A DNA stretch of 64,000 bases from assembly GCF_900205965.1 (NCBI RefSeq), contig NZ_OAOF01000007.1, forward strand, positions 62,001 to 126,000, given 5' to 3'. Source of the DNA: Lacrimispora amygdalina (GTDB taxonomy: Bacteria; Bacillota; Clostridia; Lachnospirales; Lachnospiraceae). Position numbers and translations under genes: made by a program. Within the stretch, counting starts at the first letter, position 1; the number at the start of each line of letters is the position of its first letter. Shown piece by piece: positions 8,522 to 17,291 of this stretch. The notes beneath the pieces are model-generated. The model did not search any database, was not told the origin of the DNA, and was given only the letters and a program-made list of their open reading frames with translations.

Positions 8522-9961
8522 TTAATGAGTAGAAGCTGAAGTTAATCGAATTGCCGGAATTGGTGGTTCAGACATTCCATGCCCAATGAAAAAGCTGGTG
8601 TGTGGCGGCTGATTGTAGGCTACATTCTGCCAGGCAATTCCCATACGGTATACTGGATCATGCATGAGTGTATGAATACGCCGGGTGGTGAGATCAGTCG
8701 TTGTATAGATATTCAGGTAACGGCTGTCGGATGTTCTTAACACAACTTCTTCTCTCCAGTCACCAAACAGATCGGCCTGTAAACATGGGGTTGCTTTGGT
8801 CCCGTTGTTAGATTCACAGCCGTCAGCACGCAGTAAGGTTGTGCCGCCATACTTAGTAATGGTTGTTCCGTCTAACAGTTCTCTGAGTTCATCACCATCC
8901 CACCAGATGGCAAAATTAACCTGAGAAGGTGCAGTGCCTGTGATCTGACCAGTACTGCTGTATAAGGGGGATCCGGAAGCCCATACTTCCTCTCCGGGGT
9001 AGCTGGCTGTCAGATCGGCAGAGCAGGCCCTGCCCACATCCCGTGAGGCATTATATTGAAACAGTATACGGCCTGTTTTGGCATCACGCATAGCTGCTCC
9101 CACTCCGCCGTTCGTCTTCGTGGACTCAAAAGAACTCCAGATTTCCAAACCGGGATGATTGGGATTTAAGTCTCCTAAATGCATGGCGTCCCCGTGCTGT
9201 AAGCCAGTTGTATATAATCCTTTTCCATTGTGGTCAATGGTGCAGGCGCCATAGACAATTTCATCCATTCCATCCCCATCTATATCAGCAACGCTGAGAT
9301 TGTGGTTACCCTGTCCGGCATAGCCGGAGTTGCCCCAGCTGTTGCTGTCAAAAGTCCAGCGTTTTATAAGCCTTAAACCATCCCAGTCATAGGCTGTAAG
9401 AACCGTTCTTGTGTAATATCCGCGGCACATGACCAGACTTGGGTGCTCACCGTCCAGATAAGCAATACATGCAAGAAAACGGTCTACCCGGTTTCCGTAG
9501 GAATCTCCCCAATCGGATACGTTTCCTCTGGCCGGTTCATAATTTGTCGTATAAAGAGCCTTTCCCGTAAGTCCCTGAAATACAGTTAAATACTCAGGCC
9601 CGGATAATATATAGCCGGAAGAATTTCTGTAATCAGCATTGGGATTTCCGATAACGGTACCAAAGCCGTCTCTGCTTCCATCTGCTGTTTTACATGCAAT
9701 TTCGGCTTTTCCGTCGCCGTCTAAATCATATACCATAAACTGGGTATAGTGGGCACCTGCCCGTATATTTCTGCCTAAATCGATACGCCAAAGGCGGGTT
9801 CCGTTCATCTTATAGGCATCTAAGTAAACGTTGCCTGTATATCCTTTTTGAGAATTGTCTTTTGAATTAGAGGGGTCCCACTTCAATATAATTTCATACT
9901 GTCCATCCCCATCTAAATCCCCCACACTGCAGTCATTATATTGATATGAAAGTTTATCATC
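8522..9961 (-). pseudogene. Rhamnogalacturonan lyase (PL11, YesW/YesX-like), 5' end deleted
   Basis: The frame encodes the C-terminal three quarters of a PL11 rhamnogalacturonan lyase, an enzyme that cuts the pectin RG-I backbone by beta-elimination. Typical PL11 stretches are present: calcium-binding DxDGDG repeats (VGDLDGDGQ, YDLDGDGKAE, VADIDGDGMDE), LKWDPSNSKDNS and GNHNLSVADIDGDG. Recognisable homology continues upstream of the first possible start (GTG at 9925) to about 9955, then stops abruptly and meets the opposite-strand ABC-F fragment. Family members run to about 600 residues or more, so roughly the first 130-150, including any signal peptide, are gone. There is no start codon or ribosome binding site that fits. 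Confidence 0.85.
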
Positions 9962-10812
9962 AGGACAGTGCCTGTATTATCGGGAAAAACGGATGCGGCA
10001 AATCCACCTTACTTAAGCTGATATTAGGAGAATTAAAACCAGATTACGGTACAGTAAAAATCGGCGCGCAGGTGAAAATCGGTTATCTGCCCCAACAGGT
10101 TGTTTTTGAAGATGAGGACCAGACCATACTTGAGTACTTTTCAGGTTTTCACAATATTACTTATGAAGCTGCGAGAAACCAGCTGGCAAGAGTGTTATTC
10201 TTTAAAGACGATGTTCATAAGAAAATAAAATTCTTGTCCGGTGGGGAGAAGAGCCGGTTAAGGTTATGTTCCTTAACCTTTGAGAAAGTGAATTTTATGA
10301 TTCTGGATGAGCCAACCAATCACCTGGATATTGATTCCAGAGAAGTGCTGGAGGAAACCTTATCCGCATTTGAAGGTACCCTGTTATTCGTATCTCATGA
10401 CCGGTATTTTATCAATAAAGTTGCAGATAAAATCATGTCATTTGAAAATAACCGTCTTATCACTTACCCGGGAGACTATACTTATTATCAGGAAGAATTG
10501 CAAAAAGCGGGAAAATGTGAGGACCTGTCAAACGAAAAGACCAAAGTTCTCTCTAATGAAAAAAAGCCATCCATTGGAACGGTAGTGAATCAAGACAGCA
10601 GAACGGAAAACAGAACAAGAAAGTTGAATACGAAAAAGTCAGATATTCTTGAGAGTGAAATTGAAGCGATAGAAGCTGGATTAAAAGCGCTGGAACAAGA
10701 AATAAATGATAATAGTACCAATTTTGCGTATTTACAGGAACTTTTCTTGAAAAGAGAAACTATGGAAAACGAACTGAATTGCGTTTATGATAAATGGGAG
10801 AATTGTCAGTAA
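9946..10812 (+). pseudogene. ABC-F ATPase, only the second ATPase domain left
   Basis: About 288 residues forming the second nucleotide-binding domain and C-terminal tail of an ABC-F protein. The family comprises soluble ATPases acting on the ribosome, some giving antibiotic resistance. Walker A is IIGKNGCGKST, the signature is FLSGGEKSRLRL, Walker B is FMILDEPTNHLDI and the switch His is in FVSHDRYF. A charged coiled-coil tail follows (residues 200-288). ABC-F proteins have two such domains and usually 500-640 residues. The whole first domain and linker are absent, and homology starts around base 9962, exactly where the opposite-strand lyase homology ends. No ribosome binding site precedes it. 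Confidence 0.85.
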
Positions 10813-10835
10813 TACAATTTATATCAACTGTATTC

Positions 10836-10864
10836 TTGACATACAAATAAAAAAGATGCATACT
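10836..10864 (+). promoter_or_regulatory. Sigma-A promoter of gpmA
   Basis: TTGACA at 10836-10841, a 17-base spacer and CATACT at 10859-10864, about 105 bases before the gpmA start. The -35 element matches consensus and the spacing is ideal. Confidence 0.75.
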
Positions 10865-10879
10865 TGATATATATAAGTG

Positions 10880-10895
10880 GTTAGCAATGACTAAC
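10880..10895. promoter_or_regulatory. Candidate operator dyad GTTAG-N6-CTAAC
   Basis: A perfect 5-bp inverted repeat with a 6-base centre, starting 16 bases after the -10 box, where a repressor would block transcription. The shape resembles DtxR/MntR-type metal-dependent sites, but it is short and no regulator is encoded nearby. Confidence 0.35.
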
Positions 10896-10967
10896 AGCTT
10901 AAAGGAAGTGAAATAGTGTAGAAGATAAAGGAGTGATTTACAAGTATCCTTATAGGAGGGATTGAAT

Positions 10968-11720
10968 ATGAGTCATCAATTAGTATTACTTCGTCATGGA
11001 GAAAGCATTTGGAATTTAGAAAATTTGTTTACTGGTTGGACGGATGTTAACCTGTCAGAAGCCGGTATAGAGGAAGCAAGAGAAGCTGGACGGTTGTTTA
11101 AGGAGCAAGGATATGAATTTGACCTCTGCTATACCTCCTATCTGAAACGTGCAATCCATACACTGAATTTTGCTTTAGAGGAAATGGATGCAGAATGGCT
11201 TCCTGTGATAAAGGCATGGCAGCTTAATGAGCGCCATTATGGGGCATTACAAGGATTAAATAAGTCTCAGACGGCTGAAAAATATGGAGAAGAACAGGTG
11301 AGAATCTGGCGGCGTTCTTTTGATATAAAGCCACCGTCTTTAGAACCCCGGGATCAAAGAAATCCGGCACATCAGAAAGCATATCATAATGTAGCAGAAA
11401 ACGAATTACCGTTAGCAGAAAGTCTGGAAGATACCATTGCACGGGTTATTCCTTACTTTGAATCGCAAATCAGACCACAGCTTATATCAGGAAAAAGGGT
11501 ACTGATTACAGCTCATGGAAATTCCCTGAGGGCACTGGTAATGTATTTGGAGCATCTTTCCCAGGAGGAAATCGTGGAGCTTAATCTGGCTACGGGCATT
11601 CCATTGGTATATGAGCTGGATGATACACTTTCGGTTATAAAAAAGCAGTTTTTAGGAAATCCTGATGTGATTGCCGCAAAGATGAAGAAGGTAGCAAATC
11701 AGGGAAAAACAAAAAATTGA
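10968..11720 (+). CDS. gpmA: 2,3-bisphosphoglycerate-dependent phosphoglycerate mutase
   Basis: A complete histidine-phosphatase-fold mutase of 250 residues interconverting 3- and 2-phosphoglycerate in glycolysis. The phosphorylated His10 lies in LLRHGES, followed by [15 protein letters not shown]. The catalytic Glu88 is in [12 protein letters not shown] and the second catalytic His183 in [10 protein letters not shown]. These are diagnostic of the cofactor-dependent enzyme rather than a generic phosphatase. I use the ATG at 10968, with AGGAGGG 7 bases upstream, rather than the in-frame TTG at 10962. It stands alone between its own promoter and terminator. Confidence 0.95.
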   Translation: MSHQLVLLRHGESIWNLENLFTGWTDVNLSEAGIEEAREAGRLFKEQGYEFDLCYTSYLKRAIHTLNFALEEMDAEWLPVIKAWQLNERHYGALQGLNKSQTAEKYGEEQVRIWRRSFDIKPPSLEPRDQRNPAHQKAYHNVAENELPLAESLEDTIARVIPYFESQIRPQLISGKRVLITAHGNSLRALVMYLEHLSQEEIVELNLATGIPLVYELDDTLSVIKKQFLGNPDVIAAKMKKVANQGKTKN

Positions 11721-11766
11721 AAACGTTGAATGTAGTTATTATAATTTTAAAGAAATCTACCAAAAG

Positions 11767-11808
11767 GTCAGCCCTTTTAACGAGGGCTGGCTTTTGCAAT
11801 TTTTTTTG
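11767..11808 (+). terminator. Terminator after gpmA
   Basis: A 9-bp stem (11767-11775 with 11783-11791) and a 7-base loop, followed shortly by an 8-T run. Confidence 0.85.
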
Positions 11809-11902
11809 ATTTTTGACGGATGATTTTTGGGTATAAGATGAAGAGTTTTCGCCGTGCTTTGGGTGAAAGGGGTACTCCTATAGCACCAGTAAGCAACCAC
11901 AT

Positions 11903-12454
11903 TTACGTTTCCCCTGCATATTTAACCACTTTTATGTGCGCCTTTAGTTTTTTCATGGCCCAATCGTAATGACTTGCTGTAGCGCTGACAAAATACGAGC
12001 CTAAAGTGCTTCCGCCAACCCATTTATAAATATCTTTAGAAAACAACTCATCATTTGAAAATGTTTCAGCTAACTCTATCACTTCGGCATGGGATTTTTT
12101 TAACATATTCTTTGCATCGTCTAATGATGTATCTTGATGCTTTTTCCAAAACTCCACATTCATAATACCGTAAGATTTCCAGTTATAAGGCTCTGGAATA
12201 AACGGTTTGTCCTCTCCATTTTTATTTGACTTAACCCAATTAAGCAGCAGTTGATGCCATTCATAGAGATGAATCAGAACATCTCGAAGATTTTTATCCC
12301 TGCCCCAATGCGCTTCTTTCTTTTTTATGTCTGCAGTAAAATCAAATGGAGTTGACAATTCTTCCTCTGTCAATCCGGAAATAAGCATGTTCAGTTTTTC
12401 GAAATTGCTATTTGCCGCTGTTATCATATCTGACTTTGTTGTTGCTCTGCCCAT
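11903..12454 (-). CDS. ClbS/DfsB-family four-helix bundle protein (DUF1706)
   Basis: A 183-residue protein matching the ClbS/DfsB (DUF1706) family. Visible features are MGRATTKSDMITAANSNFEKL at the N-terminus, RDVLIHLYEWHQLLLNWV around residues 57-74, EPYNWKSYG with its Trp, and the closing helix with SATASHYDWAMKKLKAH. ClbS from colibactin producers protects DNA by opening the reactive cyclopropane of the toxin. Other members have unknown targets. An AGGAGG precedes the ATG. It follows a MarR regulator and a broken UvrA-like gene on the same strand, which suggests a DNA-damage or toxin-protection cassette. The toxin is unknown. Confidence 0.85.
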   Translation of the reverse strand: MGRATTKSDMITAANSNFEKLNMLISGLTEEELSTPFDFTADIKKKEAHWGRDKNLRDVLIHLYEWHQLLLNWVKSNKNGEDKPFIPEPYNWKSYGIMNVEFWKKHQDTSLDDAKNMLKKSHAEVIELAETFSNDELFSKDIYKWVGGSTLGSYFVSATASHYDWAMKKLKAHIKVVKYAGET

Positions 12455-12518
12455 GTAATAATCCTCCTGATATTATAGTTTATATCGCTATAATCAAATT
12501 TGTACTTCATCCAGTTGT

Positions 12519-12941
12519 CTATTGCTTCTTTGAGTATAAGTTTGTAATCCTTTTGCACATCATTGAAAACGCATGTACTTCTTCTTTTGTTAACGCTTTT
12601 TCAATCAGGTTCATAATTTCATTTCCAAAGTCTTCAACGCGATTTAAAAAGGCTTTCCCGTCTTTGGTAAGAACAATATTGTAAGAGCGGCGGTCATTCG
12701 TTTGCCTTTCCTGAATAATATACTTTTTTTCCAGCAGACGCTTTGTTAATTTGGATATGCCAGATTGTGAGATACCTTTCATTTCAGCAAGTTCTTTCGT
12801 AGTTTTGGCCCCCTGCTTATCCAAAGTATCAAGTATATAGTATTGTGCGGTTGAAACACCCTCAACATTGAACCGGTTTGAATCTGATACTATCATGCAT
12901 TGAAAGGGAACATAACTTTCCTCTAATTCTTTTAAAGCCAT
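12519..12941 (-). CDS. MarR-family transcriptional regulator
   Basis: A 140-residue winged helix-turn-helix regulator. The recognition region is LAEMKGISQSGISKLTKRLLEKK (residues about 55-77), followed by the wing QERQTNDRRSYNIVLT, both typical of MarR. Its ATG directly abuts the stop codon of the UvrA-like gene, and its AGGAGG lies inside that gene, so the two were translationally coupled. It probably represses its own cassette (UvrA-like, MarR, ClbS-like) and is released by a small molecule. The ligand is not visible. Confidence 0.9.
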   Translation of the reverse strand: MALKELEESYVPFQCMIVSDSNRFNVEGVSTAQYYILDTLDKQGAKTTKELAEMKGISQSGISKLTKRLLEKKYIIQERQTNDRRSYNIVLTKDGKAFLNRVEDFGNEIMNLIEKALTKEEVHAFSMMCKRITNLYSKKQ

Positions 12942-14677
12942 TTAGTCATCCTCCTGTTTTTCATTAATATACTTTTTTAGGTGCTTTCCAGTTAAAGAAT
13001 CTGGACAGTTGATTAAATCTTTCGGTAATCCTGTAAACATAATCTTACCACCATTCTGTCCTGCATAGGGGCCAATGTCAATAATCCAATCTGCCTGACA
13101 AATAATATCCAGATTGTGTTCTATAACAATAAGAGTGGAATTTTGTTCTACAAGGCGATTCATTACACGGATCAACTGTTTGATATCAGTCATATGCAAA
13201 CCTGTTGACGGTTCGTCCAAAACATAAATCTGACCACCGTTTTCCAGTTGGGAAGCAAGCTTAATTCGCTGTAATTCACCACCTGAAAGCGTGCTTAATG
13301 GTTGTCCTAAAGAAATGTAAGTGATACCAACGTCTGAAAGACGTTTTAGTACAGTAACGATTTCTTTTTCCTGAAAAAAATCTAAGGCTTCTTCAACTGT
13401 CATTTTAAGAACATCGGCAATACTTTTGCCTCTTAACCGATAAGCAAGCACTTCGTCCGTATAACGGTTACCGTGGCATTCTTCACATACCGTAACAATG
13501 GTATCCATAAACGCCAAATCTGTATAATTAACGCCCAGACCTTTGCAGGCAGGACAAGCACCATGTGAATTGAAACTGAATAGGGAGGCGCTTATACCGT
13601 TCCTTTTTGCAAATAATTTTCTGATAATGTCAAAGATACCTGTAAAGGTTGCAATGTTAGAACGTTTTGATGCCTGAATCCCTTTCTGGTCAATAAATAC
13701 AGTTTCTGGGTATAATCTCGGTAGTATCCCGTTAACAAGTGTACTTTTTCCTGAACCTGCAACTCCGGTTACATATGAATGGAACCCACAAAATCCAAAA
13801 GCTCATTAATTTGCATATCTGTACATTCTGCAATATTTTTACCGTTCACTTTACAAGACAACACTGTATCATTTAAACGTGTTCCGTGACAGTGGGGACA
13901 GACCTGTTTTACAATAAATGGTTCAATTTCTTTTCCATATCTGGCTTTCTCTCCATCTTCTTTTTTAAGAAAGCTCCGCTCAATGCGAGGTATCAGTCCT
14001 TCATATAATGAGGTTTTATGCCATTCGGGAGTGGGATTTTTAATCTTGATTTCATCAGGATAGAGTAACAGTTCCAATTCCCCGGCAGTATAGTCTTTCA
14101 ATTTTTTATTGTTATCAAAAAAGCCCGAATGAATATAGCGGGTTATTCGCCAACCGCCAGGTTCAAAAGTTGGAAAACGGATAGCTCCCTCATTTAATGA
14201 TTTATTTTTATCTAACAGCTTTTCAATATCAATAGTTTCAATTTTTCCCAGGCCCTCACAATGTTCACACATTCCGGCTGGATTGTTGAATGAAAAAACA
14301 TCTGAATAACCTACAAATGGTTTTCCAATTCGGGAAAATAATAAACGTAATACAGAATAAATATCTGTAATTGTTCCAACTGTTGAACGGGAATTGCCGC
14401 CTAACCGTTTTTGATTTATAATAAATGCCACGGACAAATTTTCGATACTGTCTACATCGGGCTTTCCATAATGTGGCATACGGTTACGGATAAAACTGCT
14501 GTAGGTTTCATTTAATTGCCTTTGCGATTCTGCTGCTATTGTATCAAATACTAAAGATGATTTTCCTGAACCGGAAACACCTGTGAAAACCGTAATTTCT
14601 TTTTTGGGTATCAGGACATTTATATTTTTTAGATTTCGTTCCCTTGCACCTGATACCTTAATATAATTATCAGACAT
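12942..14677 (-). pseudogene. UvrA-like ABC ATPase (drug-resistance type), internal deletion and frameshift
   Basis: Two halves of a short UvrA paralogue lie in different frames. The first (14677 to about 13780) has Walker A FTGVSGSGKSS, LGGNSRSTVGT and zinc-finger pairs CEHCEGLGK and CPHCHGTRLND. It runs into a stop right after LLDFVGSI. The second (about 13788 to 12942) opens at VTGVAGSGKST and continues through CPACKGLG, CEECHGNR, signature STLSGGELQRIKLAS and Walker B IYVLDEPSTGLH to a normal C-terminus. The first domain's own signature and Walker B region, some 170-200 residues, are missing, and the join is out of frame. Such paralogues protect against DNA-binding drugs in antibiotic producers. 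This copy cannot work as one protein. Confidence 0.88.
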
Positions 14678-14814
14678 ACTTTTACCTCTCTGCCATTTAT
14701 ATGATGCGGTTATTATATGAGCGGGTTAAGTATATTTTATCATCTTTTATATTTCTTTGCAATGACTAGAAATAGGATATAGTTATTTTATCAAGAACAA
14801 GGAGGCATATAATA

Positions 14815-14984
14815 ATGAAAACAGTGAAAGAAATTTATGATGAAATAGAGCTTTTGAATCCAACAGATTAGTGGTAAAAAAGGAGCGGATGGAAAGGGAC
14901 CCAGGCTGGCCGGACAAAGGGATATCCTGGGAAGAAGCCCAGGATAAGTCACATTTATGGGATGTCTATTCTGGAATAATCTAA
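14815..14984 (+). pseudogene. Small unknown gene with a one-base frameshift
   Basis: After AGGAGG-like GGAGGCAT and an ATG at 14815, the frame reads MKTVKEIYDEIELLNPTD and stops at 14869. Shifting one frame at that point continues smoothly as RLVVKKERMERDPGWPDKG, then a Trp- and acid-rich tail ending in YSGII at 14984. The total is about 56 residues. The composition suggests one small protein disrupted by a single-base loss. I do not recognise the family. The 343-base gap between the UvrA-like and ROK genes holds nothing else. Confidence 0.5.
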
Positions 14985-15020
14985 TATTAGACCGTTGATC
15001 CATCAATGAAATTAGAGCTG

Positions 15021-16160
15021 TTAAAAAATTTCAGACTCCCTGATTTGTTCCAAAAATTTCTGGATATAAGGTAATACAGCTCCAACAGCAACGGTGTGTT
15101 CCGGATACTTACTTTGGAAGAGGAAAGGTTCACTGTAAGGAAAGGCATCTTTTTCATTGCATAGTGCCTGTAATGTATGAATGTCTTCCGCAGTAAGATA
15201 CGACGAAATCTGTCCGCCGATAATAATATCACAGTCGAGTAACATATGCAGGTTGTTAATGGCTGATGAGAGCATTTCCAGATATTCCTGCCACCGCAGA
15301 ACTTCAGCTTTGGAGTGATTGCGCAGAGCTGTAAAGAAAATTTCCTGCGTTTCCTCATCATTTAAAAGGGCATCCATTGAACAGTAGGTCTCCATGCAGC
15401 CGGATTTTCCGCAGTAGCATTTCCTGCCGTTTGGAATCAACTGCATATGTTCTGCTGCGCCGCAGTGACCGGCTTTTCCCATAACAATCTGTCCGTCCAT
15501 AATCAGAGCACCTCCAAGATGCTTTCCGATGGAAAGATAAAGTGCATGGTTTAAGGTGTTACCAAACCATAGTTCTGTCCGGGCAGCACATTTGGCGTCA
15601 TGGAAAAATGAACATGGGAAATTCAGATGCTGAGAAAATACGTCAATGTTCAGCCCGGTATAGCCTAACGTTTTCCCGTAAATGATCTCAGTTCCATCGG
15701 TACTGGTCAGCCCCTGTACGGCGAAACCGATTCCTAATATCTTCTCGGTGCTAATGCCATGCTCCAGGATAAAATCCTTTACCAGATATGCAGTTTCTTT
15801 GTAATAGCCATCAGTATTCTCATAATTCAGTGAATGTTCAGTCCAGTCACCAATATTCCCTTTCAAATCCAGACTCAGTATCTGGATTTTTTTCTTTTGT
15901 ATCTCTACGCCGATGCCGATCCTTGCCGTGGGGCAGATGGTATAAGCAACTGCTTTTCTGCCTACTTGTGACTCAAAGAGTCCTTCTTTCATGATTAACC
16001 CCTCTTCTTCAAGAAAGACAAGATTCTGTGTTACCGTAGGCAGGCTTAAATGCAGCTGATGGGCAATTTCCTGCTTTGATAATTTTTCTTTTTCATATAA
16101 GAGATGGTAAATCAGTGAGGTATTATTTTTCTTAATATCTGATAAAGTAATGTTATTCAT
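15021..16160 (-). CDS. ROK-family transcriptional repressor (NagC/XylR-like)
   Basis: A 379-residue protein with an N-terminal winged helix-turn-helix (residues 10-60, KLSKQEIAHQLHLSLPTVTQ) and a ROK sugar-kinase-like domain. The ROK zinc site is complete: GHCGAAEHM, then CYCGKSGCMETY around residues 245-260. ROK repressors release DNA on binding a sugar or sugar phosphate. The gene is divergent from the dehydrogenase-kinase-symporter operon across a 310-base AT-rich gap, so it is the likely controller of that operon. The inducer is unknown. Confidence 0.92.
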   Translation of the reverse strand: MNNITLSDIKKNNTSLIYHLLYEKEKLSKQEIAHQLHLSLPTVTQNLVFLEEEGLIMKEGLFESQVGRKAVAYTICPTARIGIGVEIQKKKIQILSLDLKGNIGDWTEHSLNYENTDGYYKETAYLVKDFILEHGISTEKILGIGFAVQGLTSTDGTEIIYGKTLGYTGLNIDVFSQHLNFPCSFFHDAKCAARTELWFGNTLNHALYLSIGKHLGGALIMDGQIVMGKAGHCGAAEHMQLIPNGRKCYCGKSGCMETYCSMDALLNDEETQEIFFTALRNHSKAEVLRWQEYLEMLSSAINNLHMLLDCDIIIGGQISSYLTAEDIHTLQALCNEKDAFPYSEPFLFQSKYPEHTVAVGAVLPYIQKFLEQIRESEIF

Positions 16161-16372
16161 AACTTCCCCATATTTCGTCTGTAATCTTGTTTTTATGCTT
16201 TATTATTGTGTACTTCAACATTGCAATCCCATTCAAAGGTTTCTGCAAATACAATACACAAATACAATTTATAAATAAAGTTTATATAAATATAGAATAA
16301 CATAAAATAGAAGAAAATGCATTTGGAAAAAATGCACAAAAAAAGTTAAATTAATTTGTTGTATTATACAGA

Positions 16373-16401
16373 TTGACGAATATAAAATCATGATCTATTA
16401 T
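16373..16401 (+). promoter_or_regulatory. Sigma-A promoter of the SDR-kinase-symporter operon
   Basis: TTGACG at 16373-16378, a 17-base spacer and TATTAT at 16396-16401, about 70 bases upstream of the SDR start. The surrounding 310 bases are very AT-rich. They contain TTATAAA-type near-repeats (about 16268-16290) and two AATGCA copies (16316-16336) that could be ROK sites, but no single operator stands out. Confidence 0.65.
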
Positions 16402-16470
16402 ATAAAATATATTTACAAAATTATTTTACAAAATATATTAATTAAATGAAAATGAAAGGAGAACAATCAG

Positions 16471-17247
16471 ATGGGAATTATTGAAAAAATGAGACTGGAT
16501 GGAAAAGCAGCATTTGTAACAGGAGGGGCAAGAGGAATAGGAAAACAGATTGCTGTTGCTTTGGCAGAGGCAGGTAGTGATGTGGCAATTGTGGATGTAG
16601 ATATTGAGGAAGCCCAAAAGACTGCATCAGACATCGCACAGAGGAATGGGAGAAAAACGATCGCGATTAAAACGGATGTAACAAAACCCGAGGAAGTGGC
16701 GGCAATGATGAAAGAAATCCAGGATACCTTTGGAAAATTGGATGCAGCGTTCTGCAATGCAGGAATTTGTATGAATGTCCCTTGTGAAGAAATGACTTAC
16801 GAGCAATGGAAAAAAGTAATTGATATTAATTTAAGCGGTGTATTTCTTACGGCACAGGCAGCAGCAAAGCAGATGGTAAAACAGGGATACGGTTCCATTA
16901 TCAATACCGCTTCCATGTCCGCACATATTGTCAATGTTCCCCAGCCACAGTGCTCTTACAACGCATCAAAAGCCGGAGTAATTCAATTGACCAAATCCAT
17001 GGCGATTGAATTGGCAAAACGGGGAGTAAGGGTAAACTGCATCAGCCCTGGATATATCGGAACAGAATTGACGTTGAATTCTCCAAGCTTAAAACCATTG
17101 ATTGAGCAATGGAATGCCATGGCTCCAATGGGACGTATGGGAAAACCTGAGGAACTGCAGTCTATTGCCGTTTATCTGGCAGGAGATACCAGCAGCTTTA
17201 CCACAGGATCTGACTTTATTATAGATGGAGCTTTTACGTGTTTCTAA
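16471..17247 (+). CDS. Short-chain dehydrogenase/reductase (sugar or polyol)
   Basis: A classical SDR of 258 residues. The cofactor site is TGGARGIG near residue 16, and the Asp after the second strand (VDVDIEE) points to NAD(H). The catalytic set is Ser150, Tyr163 and Lys167 (YNASK), and the C-terminal SPGYIGTELT and TGSDFIIDGAF are normal. The closest character is that of sorbose reductase or arabinitol/xylitol dehydrogenases. It is first in an operon with an FGGY kinase and a GPH symporter, so it probably oxidises an imported polyol or reduces a ketose before phosphorylation. AAAGGAG precedes the ATG. Confidence 0.9.
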   Translation: MGIIEKMRLDGKAAFVTGGARGIGKQIAVALAEAGSDVAIVDVDIEEAQKTASDIAQRNGRKTIAIKTDVTKPEEVAAMMKEIQDTFGKLDAAFCNAGICMNVPCEEMTYEQWKKVIDINLSGVFLTAQAAAKQMVKQGYGSIINTASMSAHIVNVPQPQCSYNASKAGVIQLTKSMAIELAKRGVRVNCISPGYIGTELTLNSPSLKPLIEQWNAMAPMGRMGKPEELQSIAVYLAGDTSSFTTGSDFIIDGAFTCF

Positions 17248-17291
17248 GTAATGAAAAAGCAACGCGTCTGTCTGGCAGAAAAGGAGAGAAT

